A stretch of 64,000 bases of DNA from contig OOIN01000006.1 in the NCBI GenBank assembly GCA_900323505.1, forward strand, positions 682,001-746,000, read 5' to 3'. Below, piece by piece: positions 32,236 to 42,481 of this stretch (position 1 is its first letter; each line of letters begins with the position of its first letter). The stretch comes from Ustilago trichophora (taxonomy: Eukaryota; Basidiomycota; Ustilaginomycetes; Ustilaginales; Ustilaginaceae). A program made the position numbers and the translations under genes. The notes beneath the pieces were generated by a model, which worked only from the letters and a program-made list of their open reading frames with translations, was not told where the DNA came from and did no database searches.

Positions 32236-35200
32236 ATGTTCACCACACCTTCGCGAGCGAGGGACGCTCGATCGTCGACACCGCTCGCTGGAGCTGGTGT
32301 TGGTGCATCTCGCTCTGCTAACCGTCCCTCTCGCGCCGGCACACCAGTATTTGGGGGTCAGGATCCCATCTCTCCACCATCTTTCCTTTCGCCATCCACT
32401 TTCCGACGCAATGATCCCAATAGCACCAACATGAACGATCCAGCTGACGTGTCGTCGAGCTCGCTCTTTCTCACCGGTACTTCGAGGCCTAGGACTACAC
32501 GCGCGCGCCCTCGTCCTTCTTCCATGCTCGCCGCTCCCGGTCCCAACGTATCCCTGCTCAGCCCCAGCACCGCTTTCGACCGCGAAGGATCAGTGTTGAG
32601 CGACGACGATATGCGCTCCGTTGCCGACACTGTCCATTCGACTGGGTTTGGAGGTCGCCGAACCCCTGCTATCGCAACCAAAGATGCAAAAACTCAACTC
32701 GAAGAGGGCACCGTTCTGCTGGGTGACCAGTGGATCCACGTATCTGCCTACTCCAAGCTACCCACCGAGGTACTGGAGGCGCTCAACGACGGAGATCTGT
32801 ACATTGACGCGTTTCAGGGCCATCTCGATGTCCAGACTGGCTATGCGTGTTTGCTTTCGCGCAATCAGTGTTTTGTCTGGAACTACTCGAGTAGGGGAAT
32901 TGGTACCGGATCGCCGACGTGCTTCGTATTCCCTGTGCCGCAATACGCTTCGTCGAGCATGACGGCGATCAACGATCTCTCGCATTGCTGCTTCCTGCCT
33001 CGTGGAGCGAACAGGGAGCCAGCGCTGCTGCTCGTGGCGCCAGATGGTCAGACTTGCCTGTGGGAGGGCATCTCTTCTTCGCTCACCCGTCAAGATAGAG
33101 CACAGCGTATTACTGCGCCCCTCTCGTCGTCTTCCGAAACGGTCATTCAACTTCAGCGCGTAGATGAGTCGACAGTCGTACTCGCTACCAGCCAGTCTCG
33201 CCTGCTGCGTGTGTCGGTGGGCAGCAGAGCCGGTGTCCTCCAAGCCGAGATTCGACCCTTCTCCCAGCCTCGCGGTTTGCTCGGCCGCCTATTTGGCTCA
33301 ACTTCGGCGATGGGGTCGAGCAACGATCAAATTTCATCGATTGCCGTGGCCTCCGTTCAAGCGGGTAAGCAAGGCCGCGAGGTATACGCCATCGGCAGAA
33401 AGACGCTGCAAAAGTGGCAAGTACTCGATCAGGGTGGAGAGCGATTGCTTGCAGAACAAGATATCCAACAAGTGGTTGCAAGCAGCGTTCTCCAGCTCAG
33501 CGATGAACGATACAGCGCCGCGCAGAGCCTGGCATTCGACGTTCTCGATGGCGCCGTTCAGGCGGATGGCAAGCTCGTACTGCTCTACTCGCAAGCCAAA
33601 GCAGAGCACGAACCGCTCAACTACGGTCTCGCTGTCTTGGACGCGGTCAAGGATGCTGGATCGTTTGTCGTTGCTTCGATCCTGACGGTCAACTACTCGA
33701 GCTTTGCCGATCCTCGACCGTATGCACAGCCGACGCTGAGCTTGCCGAACGGCGGGCCGGCGGCCTTCATCTCCTTTGCCGATACCGTGGTAGCCAAACA
33801 GCTCGAAAAGGGATGCGAGACTTTCGAAGAGGTGATCAAGCTCAAGGATGACGTCAAGAATCGATACATTGGATCTGGCTGCGACTCGGTCGACGTCGGC
33901 GGCTCGAACGCCGTTGCTGCACTCTCGCTGATCAGCGCCACTTCTGGATCCCTTCTGGTCGAGACGAACATCGACGAGATTCGCAACCGTTGCACAGCGT
34001 ATTCTTCTGCCGCGGACCGTCAGCGTGCCGACACGGAACGACTCAAAGGAAAGCTCGAACAGGCGCTCTACTACTCAGAGTCGCCGCTCAACCCTCTCAC
34101 CTTCCAACTCCCCTCTCATCTCCAGGGTACCCTCATGACCGCGTGCGAAGAGCTGAGCACGGAATTGCTTACGTTCTCCAACCCCATCTCGCAATCCGTC
34201 CCGCCATCCGTCGATCTGAGGACTGCGCTCAAAGATCGACTCGGCAAACTCCGCTTCCTCGTCAAGTTCGTTGCAACCTGTGGCCATCTCGAAAAGCTCC
34301 CACAGACGACAAAGCGGCAGTTGAGGGCGGATGCCGAACTCGCAGCGGCACTGACCGAGCTCTGGGTCTACCAGAACGAGTTCTACACGTCTTCCCACAG
34401 CCATGGCTCTGCTGCAAAGAGTCCCCTCGCCGAGGCGATTGAAGTGGTGATGACCGAGCAAGGTCTCAGTTCGGGCGAGGGGGATTTGGTCCGTCGGTTC
34501 TTCCGTCATCACGCCGATCTGACACCGCGTTTGTTCGATCGACTTTTGAAGCAGACCAAGACGGTTTCTGCCCAACCGCTGCGGACACGGTCTACCGCCG
34601 TGCTGGAACTCAATCGTACCGTCCTGTCCTCGTTCAAAGCCGCGCTGCGATATCGCAAGGAGAGCGGCCCACTGTACGGTATCGTCACGGACAAGGTCGT
34701 GGTCGAAACGTGGACTGCCGCCAGTGTCAGCGTACAACTCTTGGAAACGCTCTTCTCCATCACGGTCAATTTGATCCCCGATCGCACGCGAGAGTTGGGA
34801 TCTGGAATCGATGCACACGCGACAGAGTACTCTTCGACCGCCTCGGAGGAGGTGAAGCGCGAACAAAGGGTGCAAGTGGAACTGAAAGGTCAGCTGTGTT
34901 CGCTTGCCGATATCGCGCTCTGCTGCTACGAAGAGAGGTTGGGATATCTCCAAGCTGCAACGGCGGCCGGGGGTGATGCGGGGGTGGAGAGGGAGTTGGC
35001 CGTTTTCTCGACTACGTATCGCTCGGCGAGACCGATGTTTATCAAACCGCTTGTGGGGATCGGAAGAAGCGATAGGAGCTTTAGCCTTGCCGAACAGTAC
35101 CAAGACTTCCGAACGCTGGTCGAACTGTCGACCGATCCAACACTTCGATCCGACGCACGTCTCGATACATACCTCGAACGCTATCAAGAGGCCTTTGCAT

Positions 35201-36357
35201 TCGAACTGTACAGCTGGTACATTGAGACTGGCCAACCAAGGGTGCTCTTGACGCAGAAATCGGAATACTCTTCCCTTGTCCTAGCCTACCTCTCTCAACC
35301 GGGCAAAGACAGGTTGGGATGGTTGCACGACCTTGCTCTTCGTCGATTCTCGGAAGCCTCTACCAAACTGGAAAATCTGGCGTTGCAGGAAGGCAATCTG
35401 CCGCAGCGAAAGATGATGCTGAGTTTGGCCAAGTTGGGCTATCTCTCGACGCTCAGTGTAGAGGATGTGTCTAGGGTAGGGACGCAGAAGCAGGTAGAGG
35501 TGTTTGATGATTATCTGGATCTGATTGCTGTTCAAGAGAGTTTGGTTTCTCTGTGGGAGAACTCTGTGGGAGGTCTTCCGGACACTCTGCCTTTGGCCAA
35601 CACTGCTCAGGCGCAAGAGATTGCCGCGTCGATTGTCGATTGCGTTGCCACGCGGCTTCCCGAGTATCCCGCCTATCGACAGCACTATCTCACCCTCGTG
35701 CAGGATTTGCTCTTCTCCAACAAGTATCTGGGATCCGAAGACCTTCTCGATCTGCTCACTCTCAAAGACACTCCAGAGAACCAGCTGGAAGATTTCGCTA
35801 CAGCCATCAAGGTGATCGTACGAGCCAAGGATGTTCCTCCTCAACGGCTTGGTGCGGCGTTGAAGGCGATCTGGCGGAGAGCCGTGGTAAGGGATGACTG
35901 GTTGGCATTGAGCGAAACGCAAGGCGTATCGGATCAGGTGGTTCTGGCCGATCTCAAAGCAACCGCGCTCTATGCGGTCTTGAGGGAAGTCGTAGGAGAT
36001 GAAGAGTCGAACAGAGGTGCTTGGGTGGATGTTCAGGATCTGGTGGTCGAATCAAACAATCACGAAGATGCAGAGGATCAGCAGGAAGAAAGAAAATTGC
36101 TAGAGGCCAGATTTGCATCCGCTCCAGACCATTTCATCTCGCTTCTTCTGCAGGATGAGAGGAAAGAAAAGGCTACAGTGGCTAGCTTCTTGGACGATTC
36201 GGATCTGCCCAGACTCGTCGTCGAACTGGCCGGATACGCAGCTCAGGAGGTCCAAGATGAGGAAGGTACCGGTCCTAGGAATTTCAGTAACGAAGCTGGA
36301 GTAGAGGCGAGTATGATCAACATCGACGAGGAGGAGAATAGTATGCTCATCGAGTGA
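32236..36357 (+). CDS. NUP133: nucleoporin Nup133 (Y-complex subunit)
   Basis: 1373 residues, single exon. A disordered Ser/Pro/Arg-rich N-terminus (about 1-150) precedes a beta-propeller region (about 155-560). That region opens with HVSAYSKLPTEVLEAL and a Gly-Tyr-Ala-Cys-Leu strand, the pattern of the Nup133 propeller. An alpha-helical stack fills the rest (about 600-1330), with the conserved MLSLAKLGYLSTL near the C-terminal domain. Known role: the membrane-proximal tip of the Y-shaped Nup107/Nup84 scaffold of the nuclear pore. It is longer than yeast and human proteins (about 1150), mostly through the N-terminal tail. Nup155/Nup170 is the alternative because both share the Nucleoporin_N fold; the N-terminal and C-terminal motifs favour Nup133. 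Confidence 0.82.
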   Translation: MFTTPSRARDARSSTPLAGAGVGASRSANRPSRAGTPVFGGQDPISPPSFLSPSTFRRNDPNSTNMNDPADVSSSSLFLTGTSRPRTTRARPRPSSMLAAPGPNVSLLSPSTAFDREGSVLSDDDMRSVADTVHSTGFGGRRTPAIATKDAKTQLEEGTVLLGDQWIHVSAYSKLPTEVLEALNDGDLYIDAFQGHLDVQTGYACLLSRNQCFVWNYSSRGIGTGSPTCFVFPVPQYASSSMTAINDLSHCCFLPRGANREPALLLVAPDGQTCLWEGISSSLTRQDRAQRITAPLSSSSETVIQLQRVDESTVVLATSQSRLLRVSVGSRAGVLQAEIRPFSQPRGLLGRLFGSTSAMGSSNDQISSIAVASVQAGKQGREVYAIGRKTLQKWQVLDQGGERLLAEQDIQQVVASSVLQLSDERYSAAQSLAFDVLDGAVQADGKLVLLYSQAKAEHEPLNYGLAVLDAVKDAGSFVVASILTVNYSSFADPRPYAQPTLSLPNGGPAAFISFADTVVAKQLEKGCETFEEVIKLKDDVKNRYIGSGCDSVDVGGSNAVAALSLISATSGSLLVETNIDEIRNRCTAYSSAADRQRADTERLKGKLEQALYYSESPLNPLTFQLPSHLQGTLMTACEELSTELLTFSNPISQSVPPSVDLRTALKDRLGKLRFLVKFVATCGHLEKLPQTTKRQLRADAELAAALTELWVYQNEFYTSSHSHGSAAKSPLAEAIEVVMTEQGLSSGEGDLVRRFFRHHADLTPRLFDRLLKQTKTVSAQPLRTRSTAVLELNRTVLSSFKAALRYRKESGPLYGIVTDKVVVETWTAASVSVQLLETLFSITVNLIPDRTRELGSGIDAHATEYSSTASEEVKREQRVQVELKGQLCSLADIALCCYEERLGYLQAATAAGGDAGVERELAVFSTTYRSARPMFIKPLVGIGRSDRSFSLAEQYQDFRTLVELSTDPTLRSDARLDTYLERYQEAFAFELYSWYIETGQPRVLLTQKSEYSSLVLAYLSQPGKDRLGWLHDLALRRFSEASTKLENLALQEGNLPQRKMMLSLAKLGYLSTLSVEDVSRVGTQKQVEVFDDYLDLIAVQESLVSLWENSVGGLPDTLPLANTAQAQEIAASIVDCVATRLPEYPAYRQHYLTLVQDLLFSNKYLGSEDLLDLLTLKDTPENQLEDFATAIKVIVRAKDVPPQRLGAALKAIWRRAVVRDDWLALSETQGVSDQVVLADLKATALYAVLREVVGDEESNRGAWVDVQDLVVESNNHEDAEDQQEERKLLEARFASAPDHFISLLLQDERKEKATVASFLDDSDLPRLVVELAGYAAQEVQDEEGTGPRNFSNEAGVEASMINIDEEENSMLIE

Positions 36358-36754
36358 ATGCGGCTTTCAAGATGCAAACTTGTCCGAAAAAAGAAACCAG
36401 CTTATCATTCAAACCCTAGATTGCGGTTTTAATATCAAAAGTATAAGATTCAAAAAGGAATGTGTGCCAGTTGGCAGGTTGGACAACAAATTTGTGAGTT
36501 AGCGTTGAGCCCGTTTTGGGAGGTTTTGAGTCAGACATGCTGTAAAGTACGTGTGCCAGGCTCTGCAGGATGCTGCTGTTCATGATTGATGCGTGTTATT
36601 GACGGCTAATGTGCTTCTCTCATGGATCTTATCAGTTCTTGACCGGCTCTTTCCATAGCTGGGTTGAGGATGTTATACAACTCGGTAATGTGTGCTGCCT
36701 CTCTTCCTGAACGATTAAGTCTCGGTTGACCTGTTTTTTGGTCAGAGTACAGAG
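36358..36754. other. intergenic region at the boundary of core genes and secreted-protein cluster
   Basis: About 400 bp between two convergent genes; no gene seen. Confidence 0.5.
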
Positions 36755-37075
36755 TCAATGGAGGTTGTCAGTAAGCTCGTCACGGCTGATGGTAGAATTT
36801 GGAAGATCCATACCAGTCTGCGGGTTGAGCCAGCCCAATCGCACGGCTTCGTTCCAGAGCCGCACAGCTTCTTGGTATTCAGCTTCACTCCTGATGTGAG
36901 TTCTGATTGAGTCGGGTGTGACTGGAGGTTGTGAAAATGGACCGGATGAACTGGATGAAGCGGATTTCTTCTTCCCGGTCAATTTGCTGAAAAACCCCAT
37001 TGCATCGGTGGTAGCAGTCAACGCCAAAAGGCCGATGACAAGCCACAGGAGCGAGGTGGATCGGAATAAGCGCAT
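36755..37075 (-). CDS. small secreted protein A (cluster, only minus-strand member)
   Basis: 106 residues, single exon. Residues 1-25 form a signal peptide (LLWLVIGLLALTATTDA then a small-residue cleavage site). The mature part has a Lys/Ser-rich stretch and then a helix reading EYQEAVRLWNEAVRLGWL, which resembles the FW..VA helix encoded by the second exon of the intron-containing members (C to O), but the following Trp-Asn motif exon is missing. A TATA-like AATAAATA on the minus strand lies near 37299-37307. It marks the left edge of the cluster. Function unknown; likely a secreted effector by context. Confidence 0.7.
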   Translation of the reverse strand: MRLFRSTSLLWLVIGLLALTATTDAMGFFSKLTGKKKSASSSSSGPFSQPPVTPDSIRTHIRSEAEYQEAVRLWNEAVRLGWLNPQTGMDLPNSTISRDELTDNLH

Positions 37076-38782
37076 TTTTTCCCCAATCAGTCAAACCGAG
37101 AGCTTGTAAGAAACCAAAGTTGGCTTTGAAGAGGCTTGTCGACGAGAGTCCAGATGCAGCCGAGACGTTCCCTTTGAACAGGTGCAACCAAGATACTTTC
37201 TTGAAAAAAGAGGAGATGAAAGGTCAGCCCAAGTTGGATGAGGTGTCGGTAAGGAAGGATGCACTTCCTTTTTTTGCACCCCAAAACCGATCCACGGTAT
37301 TTATTCGTTCAGATAGCCTTATTGTTCATCTGGTTTCATCGACGAAAGAATCTCGTAAAACGGAGTAAAAGCTGCTGTTGAGTGGGCGAGGCTGGATGAA
37401 AGCCCCGTTCATTGGTATCGTTGGACTGCACGCATAGACAAAAGGGGGCGCTCAATGTCGTCGGGAACACAGCAAGCCGCAGGACAGGCTTTGGAACATC
37501 ATGATAAATCCGCTGTCCGACCATTCCGATTGGTAGAGTCACTCGTAAAAAGCTAATGGCGAAAATGCTAGATCCGTGAGCCTCTTCATTTCCCAGCGCG
37601 GCATTGTCGAGGTTCGCCAAGATGAAAAAGGTCAGAGTGGGCGAGTGGGCTACGCCAGTGAGAGGGAAGTTTTTCTAGACCGTGTGACTCGTCGCTCGCT
37701 CGCAAAGTATGCCGAGAGACAGCAGTCTCACGCGACCGGTGAGCGGCGAAGAGAGTTTCCCGCTGCATGTCACTCGATTCACGACAACCGGTGGAAGGTC
37801 GTGAGATCAGCTGCAAGCGGTCCCACTGGTTTTCAGTGCCACGATCGGGTGGAAGCGTCCTGGTGGGAGGGTCTTGGTGGTCGGTTCCCAACGGAACCGG
37901 CTCGACTTTCGACGTTGATTCGCCAAGTATCAACGCCGGCTTGAAATTTCGAGCAGCTGTCGACGCAAAAAGACGGCAACAAGGCTGGCAGAAAAACTGG
38001 CTGCTGATGAAACCAAAGCTCCCACGTCTCCTGCACTGGCACCACTCAAGAATTTCGGCGTCGGTTGACGGGTTCATATGCATGCACTGCACCGTCGGTA
38101 GGCCACTGACAGAGCGCCTCGTACATCTGAAGCGGGCTTCCGGTGCATTTCATTCGACAAATATCCGAGCGTGATGCCGATGCTGTTGTCTCGGTTTTAG
38201 AGCACCAAGATGAAAAATAGTCACCTCCGGTTCATGCCGATCGGTGCTCGTGCCTTGCGGATGAAGCCGAAAGCATGAGAGGAGTACCACGGCAGATGCT
38301 TTGTGGTGCCTGAAGAAGCTGTTGAGCTTACCGTACAGATGAGCTCCCAGTGGGTGTCAGCGACGGATATCTACGAAACGGTGAGAAGCCAAGAACCATG
38401 AGTTTCATCAAATTTTCTTGTTCGATGGACGCGCAAGCGAGTTTTGATCGATGAAGCGGTCGTGTTCTCACGATCTCGATACCCTTCCGTCGGCGAAGCC
38501 AAGATAGTTCTTGTGATCGCGGGAACGCGTTTCCCACGCCTCGATAACGCTGGTCGATAAGCCATCCGTTGACTAGGCCGAGGAAGAGGCCGTGTCATCA
38601 GTGTGGTGATTCTTCCCGTTGTCCCCTGCTACGATGGCGTTGGAAAGGTCCATGAGGGTGAAATGGACAGGTGAATTGCTATATTTAAGCATCGCTGGAA
38701 CTCGAAGTTCACCACTTTGGGCCCTCTTGTCCTCCTCACATCACAAATTGGGGCCTGTCACCAAGCCTCCCCTGCCTCCAAT
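37076..38782. other. intergenic region between divergent genes A and B
   Basis: About 1.7 kb. Several overlapping open frames on both strands but none has a signal peptide, domain or family motif. Nothing supported. Confidence 0.45.
38680..38689 (+). promoter_or_regulatory. TATA-like element of gene B
   Basis: TATATTTAAG about 94 bp upstream of the start codon of gene B. Confidence 0.5.
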
Positions 38783-39157
38783 ATGTCCCTAAACACCAAC
38801 AAGATACAACGCCTTCCAAGGCTCGTGGTACTGCTGCTGTGCCTCCTCATCTTCGCCAATCAAGCAATGTCTCTGCCGATGACTCTCAACCGCCGCGGTA
38901 TACCGCCAGCGGCTTCGATAGCAGAGGCGGACAAGGCTGCCGAAGCGGCTGTTGCGACATTCAGAACGCTTTATAATGACGCTTCCAAAGCCGCTGAAAA
39001 TTCAGGCCTAATAAAGATTCCATCACCACAATTCGTGCACCCGCAGCCGCAGGTCCAGTCCTTCGATTTCAAGCCCGATTTTAAAGACCTCAAAGACTTA
39101 CCCCCTGAAAACAGCAGGCTCGTTCGTAGCTACGCCCGCAAGTCCTGGTCTGTGTAG
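38783..39157 (+). CDS. small secreted protein B
   Basis: 124 residues, single exon. The N-terminus has a basic stretch then a hydrophobic core (LVVLLLCLLIF) and cleavage near ANQAMS, a good signal peptide. The mature part contains an Ala/Glu-rich helical segment (EADKAAEAAVATF) and a Pro/Phe/Asp/Lys-rich segment (QSFDFKPDFKDLKDLPPE), and ends basic. No cysteines occur in the mature part and it lacks the Trp-Asn motif of its neighbours. The start was placed at 38783 because an earlier in-frame start would put an unrelated leader before the signal peptide. Function unknown. Confidence 0.7.
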   Translation: MSLNTNKIQRLPRLVVLLLCLLIFANQAMSLPMTLNRRGIPPAASIAEADKAAEAAVATFRTLYNDASKAAENSGLIKIPSPQFVHPQPQVQSFDFKPDFKDLKDLPPENSRLVRSYARKSWSV

Positions 39158-39268
39158 AATCGCTTCTTGCTCTCCAACCAAATTCAAAATTTAGGCCCAA
39201 GAAATCCTCCGTGTGACTTTTTGAACGAGTGGTGAACGTCGATCAAGACTCGACTTAGCTCGATGGAA

Positions 39269-39274
39269 TATATA
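39269..39274 (+). promoter_or_regulatory. TATA element upstream of 5S rRNA
   Basis: TATATA about 25 bp upstream of the predicted 5S start, the place where fungal dispersed 5S genes often carry a TATA-like RNA polymerase III element. Confidence 0.6.
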
Positions 39275-39296
39275 GACGTGCCGTTGAAGAAAGATC

Positions 39297-39414
39297 ATCT
39301 GCGGCCATAGAACCTTGAAAGCACCGCATCCCGTCCGATCTGCGAAGTTAAGCAAGGTATCGCCTAGTCAGTACTGCGGTGGGGGACCACGCGGGAATCC
39401 TAGGTGCTGCAGTT
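39297..39414 (+). rRNA. 5S ribosomal RNA (dispersed copy)
   Basis: About 118 nt. The conserved fungal 5S core is plain: GAAAGCACCGCATCCCGTCC, then GAAGTTAAGCAAGG, GTACTGCGGTGGGGGACCAC and GCGGGAATCCTAGGTGCTG. The 5' CTGCGGC pairs with the 3' GCTGCAG to close helix I. The internal A-box/IE/C-box control region (within AGTTAAGC...GTACTGCGGTGGG) is intact, and a T-rich terminator follows. A single, non-tandem copy outside the rDNA array is normal for smuts. Confidence 0.95.
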
Positions 39415-39446
39415 TCTTTTTTCTTTCCTCTTTGTTCCCTTTTTTT
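39413..39446 (+). terminator. RNA polymerase III terminator of the 5S gene
   Basis: TTTCTTTTTTC followed by further T runs directly after the 5S 3' end. Confidence 0.75.
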
Positions 39447-40354
39447 TTTTTTTTTTGTGTTTTTTGTTTTTGTTTTGTTTTGTTTTGTTTGTTTTTTTTT
39501 TTTTTCCCCCGTTTTTGTGACATATGTACGTGTTCACAGCTCGCACAACTTGACACGACGTATAGATGCCTGACACGCGATGTGTCTTGTTTCACTTTTA
39601 CGGTTCGCAACGAGGTATTGTGACTTTTCAGCGACAAGCTCACCGCGGTAGAGTCCACTAGCTCCGTCCAGCGCTCCAGTACTTCAGAAAGCAGCCAAAC
39701 CAATCAGAGATCGCCCTGCAAGCTCGAAGTAGATGAAAAAAGTCTCGCCGTCCCTATTGTCTGAAAGAAAATGTGAAGTGGGAGCAAGTGAAGAGGTCAG
39801 GCAGTTGCCTCATATTTCGGCGGCAGCGCATGTATGGTTGCAGGACGAAGGTCCCAGGACGGACGAAGCTCGAATGTCGTTGTCTGTGCAGCGGTACGCG
39901 GTTGGTCATGTATGCTTAGTACGTTGGCCTTAATCTCCGGTCGCCATGACCGGTTGGACTGAGATGAAAAGTGCGTGGGCCGTCTCTTGTCAGCACATGG
40001 CCGTCAACAGCGGTTGTCATGGCTAGAGTTACCGCCGGTTACATCTCCGCGTTGTTCTATAGTTGAACAATTTGGTGGAATCAAATTACACGAAGTCGCC
40101 GTAGCGATAGCGCTGTGATCATGCAATCCTTCTCTGTGTCGATGCCTGTACGCCTGTGGTGCAGATGCTGAATGCTGTGAATGAGGCTGTACACTGTGTA
40201 ATAAATGAAGTGCACCGCGTTTGGTAGAGATCCGCGTCGGTTGCGAAAGGATAAATAGAGCCGTGTTGGGCAGTCCGCTTCTGTTTCCTCACCAACATTC
40301 TCCCCCAACAACGGTCCCATTCATCCAGCTTAGCAAAGAAGAATCCAAGCAGCG
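39447..40354. other. intergenic region downstream of 5S gene
   Basis: T-rich sequence to about 39505, then no recognisable gene up to gene C. The C promoter lies at its right end. Confidence 0.45.
40245..40260 (+). promoter_or_regulatory. core promoter element AAAGGATAAATA of gene C
   Basis: About 100 bp upstream of the start codon. The same AAGGATAAA core occurs upstream of genes L and J. Confidence 0.5.
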
Positions 40355-40893
40355 ATGAAGCTATCCCGTAGTCCCTTCCTGGCCCTGACTTTGGTTTTGT
40401 CACATGGTCTGCTGACTACGGCTTTCCGGCTTCCATACAACACGGTCATTGCCACGACAAGCCACTCCCGAGAAACGGCTCTGCATAATTTGTACCAACT
40501 AGCAGACAGTTATGGTGAGTCAATAGACATGGAATGCAGGGAGTCAAGCTCCTAAGTGATCAGGTCAGCTGCACGAACTGAAGAGAATCTGTTTGACCTG
40601 CAGATAGTACCTTAGATGCTCAAGTGTACAGCGACTTTATTCAGGAGATGTGGGACAATGGACGCTTTAGTGAGTTACCCAGAAGCTTCCAAGCCGCTAT
40701 ACTCAACGGCACAGGCTTTCCTCGATAGAATGGAGCCTGTCCTGACATCCTGTTTCCGCTTTGTGTGCTTGAAGCCTTCAACAGATTTCAGCCTATCACA
40801 GGTCGAGATTGGAACGCCTTCGTGACTGGGGAACACCCCAAACCTCCTCGCAGCAGAGAGGCAGGCTGCTCAGGATGCGTCATTCTTCGTTGA
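40355..40893 (+). CDS. small secreted protein C (Trp-Asn family), three exons
   Basis: Exons 40355-40514, 40604-40669 and 40802-40893 join to 105 residues. Introns have GTGAGT donors and CAG ends, both in phase 1. Residues 1-24 are a signal peptide (FLALTLVLSHGLLTTAF). The 66-nt middle exon encodes an amphipathic helix with DFIQEMWDNGRF. The last exon opens directly with S-R-D-W-N-A-F, the family motif, and continues into a short Pro/Arg tail with two cysteines. Without splicing, the first exon runs into a stop shortly after its donor, which is why a simple open-frame reading misses the gene. Secreted; function unknown, effector-like by context. Confidence 0.8.
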
Positions 40894-41866
40894 GAAGAGA
40901 AACAGGACACACCATGCAAAAGTCTTTGATGTTCATTTACAGCCCTCGACTTAGCTGCACGTAAGATCGTATGCCAGCTAGTCTCCTTTCTATATCGAGT
41001 GAGAGCCCGATTTTTTCTTGTTCTCTCAAGATCACTTCAATTTTCCAATCACAGTCTCCTTTCAAGCTTTGCAGCGTTCTTTCTTGAATGTCGTTTGTGT
41101 GGGCCCGCGGCAGTGCTGTGGGAGAATCATGAGGCTGAAACCAGCAAGACGGTTGTCAGAGGTAACATAGTCGCGAACCATGCAAGCTTTCTGTAAGGTG
41201 TTGATGAAGTCTTCCTTCTTTCGTCCGGAAGAAAGGCTGCACCAAGCAATGAAGCTGCTCGATGCGGCTGTGGGGGCTGCTTGAAGCGTGGGAAATTAGT
41301 AGACTGCAGGATCCTTGCAGGACGAGTCTCGGCTCAGCCTTGGGCGCATCAATTTGATTATGAAGAAATTAGGGTCCGAAGTATTCCAGCGTAGTTTCAG
41401 TAAGACTGTAACTTGACAACCTCGGCTGCCCGGCGGTTACCGAAGTGAAGAGCAGCTGCTGTGTCGTTGTTGTTTGAAAAATGAGAAATACGAAAGCGAA
41501 ACGCTTTGACAATGCTGAGCCTCCACGAGCGATAATCTTAGGGCATAGGGGCGTCAGATTTCAGTTCACGCTCCACAATCAGACGAAGCGTAAGATCACA
41601 GAAAAGCAAGCAAGAGATGTAGACGATGTCTGCGGAGTGAAACCTTGCGTAAGTTGCCACTAGGGTTGCCACATCAAGAGTGAAAGATGGGGCAGAGAAA
41701 GGCAGGTAGGAGGGAGCCATGGACGGAAGACAATGTGGCTGAACGCTCATTCGATGCGCCTGCTACAGACTCTCCTACACCGCATGTGATATAATGCATA
41801 CAGCTACAAGCACGTTCTCAAGCCGCTTTCCGTCGACCCTCACTCAAGTCAGCCAGAAAAGCCGCG
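40894..41866. other. intergenic region
   Basis: About 970 bp; no signal-peptide exon or family motif found. Confidence 0.45.
41790..41795 (+). promoter_or_regulatory. TATA-like element of gene D
   Basis: TATAAT 77 bp upstream of the gene D start codon. Confidence 0.4.
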
Positions 41867-42481
41867 ATGAAATTACGGTATATACTCGGTTTGTTTTTGA
41901 CCGTAGCTCTGGAAACCGTCCAAAATGCTAAGGGGCTCATTTTGCCTCCAGACATGGTTCTCATGGGATACTTGGAAAGCACCAGTACTGGGATTGTGCG
42001 CCTCACTAGAAAGCTCGAAGGCTCTCCAGGTAATGTTCTCATTCCACACCTCTTACACATCCATCCAGTCGCGGGTGGCTCAAGACATTAGCTGATTTCG
42101 CTTTCGTTCATGACTGAAATCTAGCAAGTAAGGCGAGGAAAGAGCATTTCGAAGCTTTCATTAAGCGTATGGAGCTGAATGGCAGATTGGGTACGTGCTA
42201 TTGTCCCCGAAAAGTCTACCTTGTCCACGGTTCCTGCTCAAAACAGCTTTTTTGTGCGCTTGTCTGCAATTTCAGGTGGCCCACAATTCGATTTACCGAT
42301 CAAAGGCAGTGATTGGAACGAATTTTGGGAGCAAATCCAGAGGGACGAGGCAGCTGGTGCATCCCAAGCTGCAAGCTCCGCCGAAGGCAACGCCGCTGAT
42401 GAGGGAAGTTCCAATGCTTCTCAACAGCCAAAATCGAGCAGCCGGAGCAAACTGAAGAGCTTCCTGCGCAACCTTTTTTAG
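41867..42481 (+). CDS. small secreted protein D (Trp-Asn family), three exons
   Basis: Exons 41867-42029, 42125-42190 and 42276-42481 give 144 residues; both introns are phase 1 (donors GTAATG and GTACGT). Signal peptide at 1-23 (LGLFLTVALETVQNAKG). The 66-nt middle exon encodes a helix ending MELNGRLG. The last exon encodes P-I-K-G-S-D-W-N-E-F-W, then a disordered Ala/Ser/Asn stretch and a basic C-terminus (SRSKLKSFLRNLF). Middle exon length and both phases equal those of gene C, though the proteins are otherwise hard to align. Function unknown. Confidence 0.82.

Noticed and set aside
34075..35235. 386-codon minus-strand open frame inside NUP133
   Set aside because: Antisense shadow of a conserved coding sequence, with no domain of its own.
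37586..38092. 168-codon minus-strand open frame between A and B
   Set aside because: No signal peptide, no domain, and unbiased composition; overlapping frames on the other strand are equally long.
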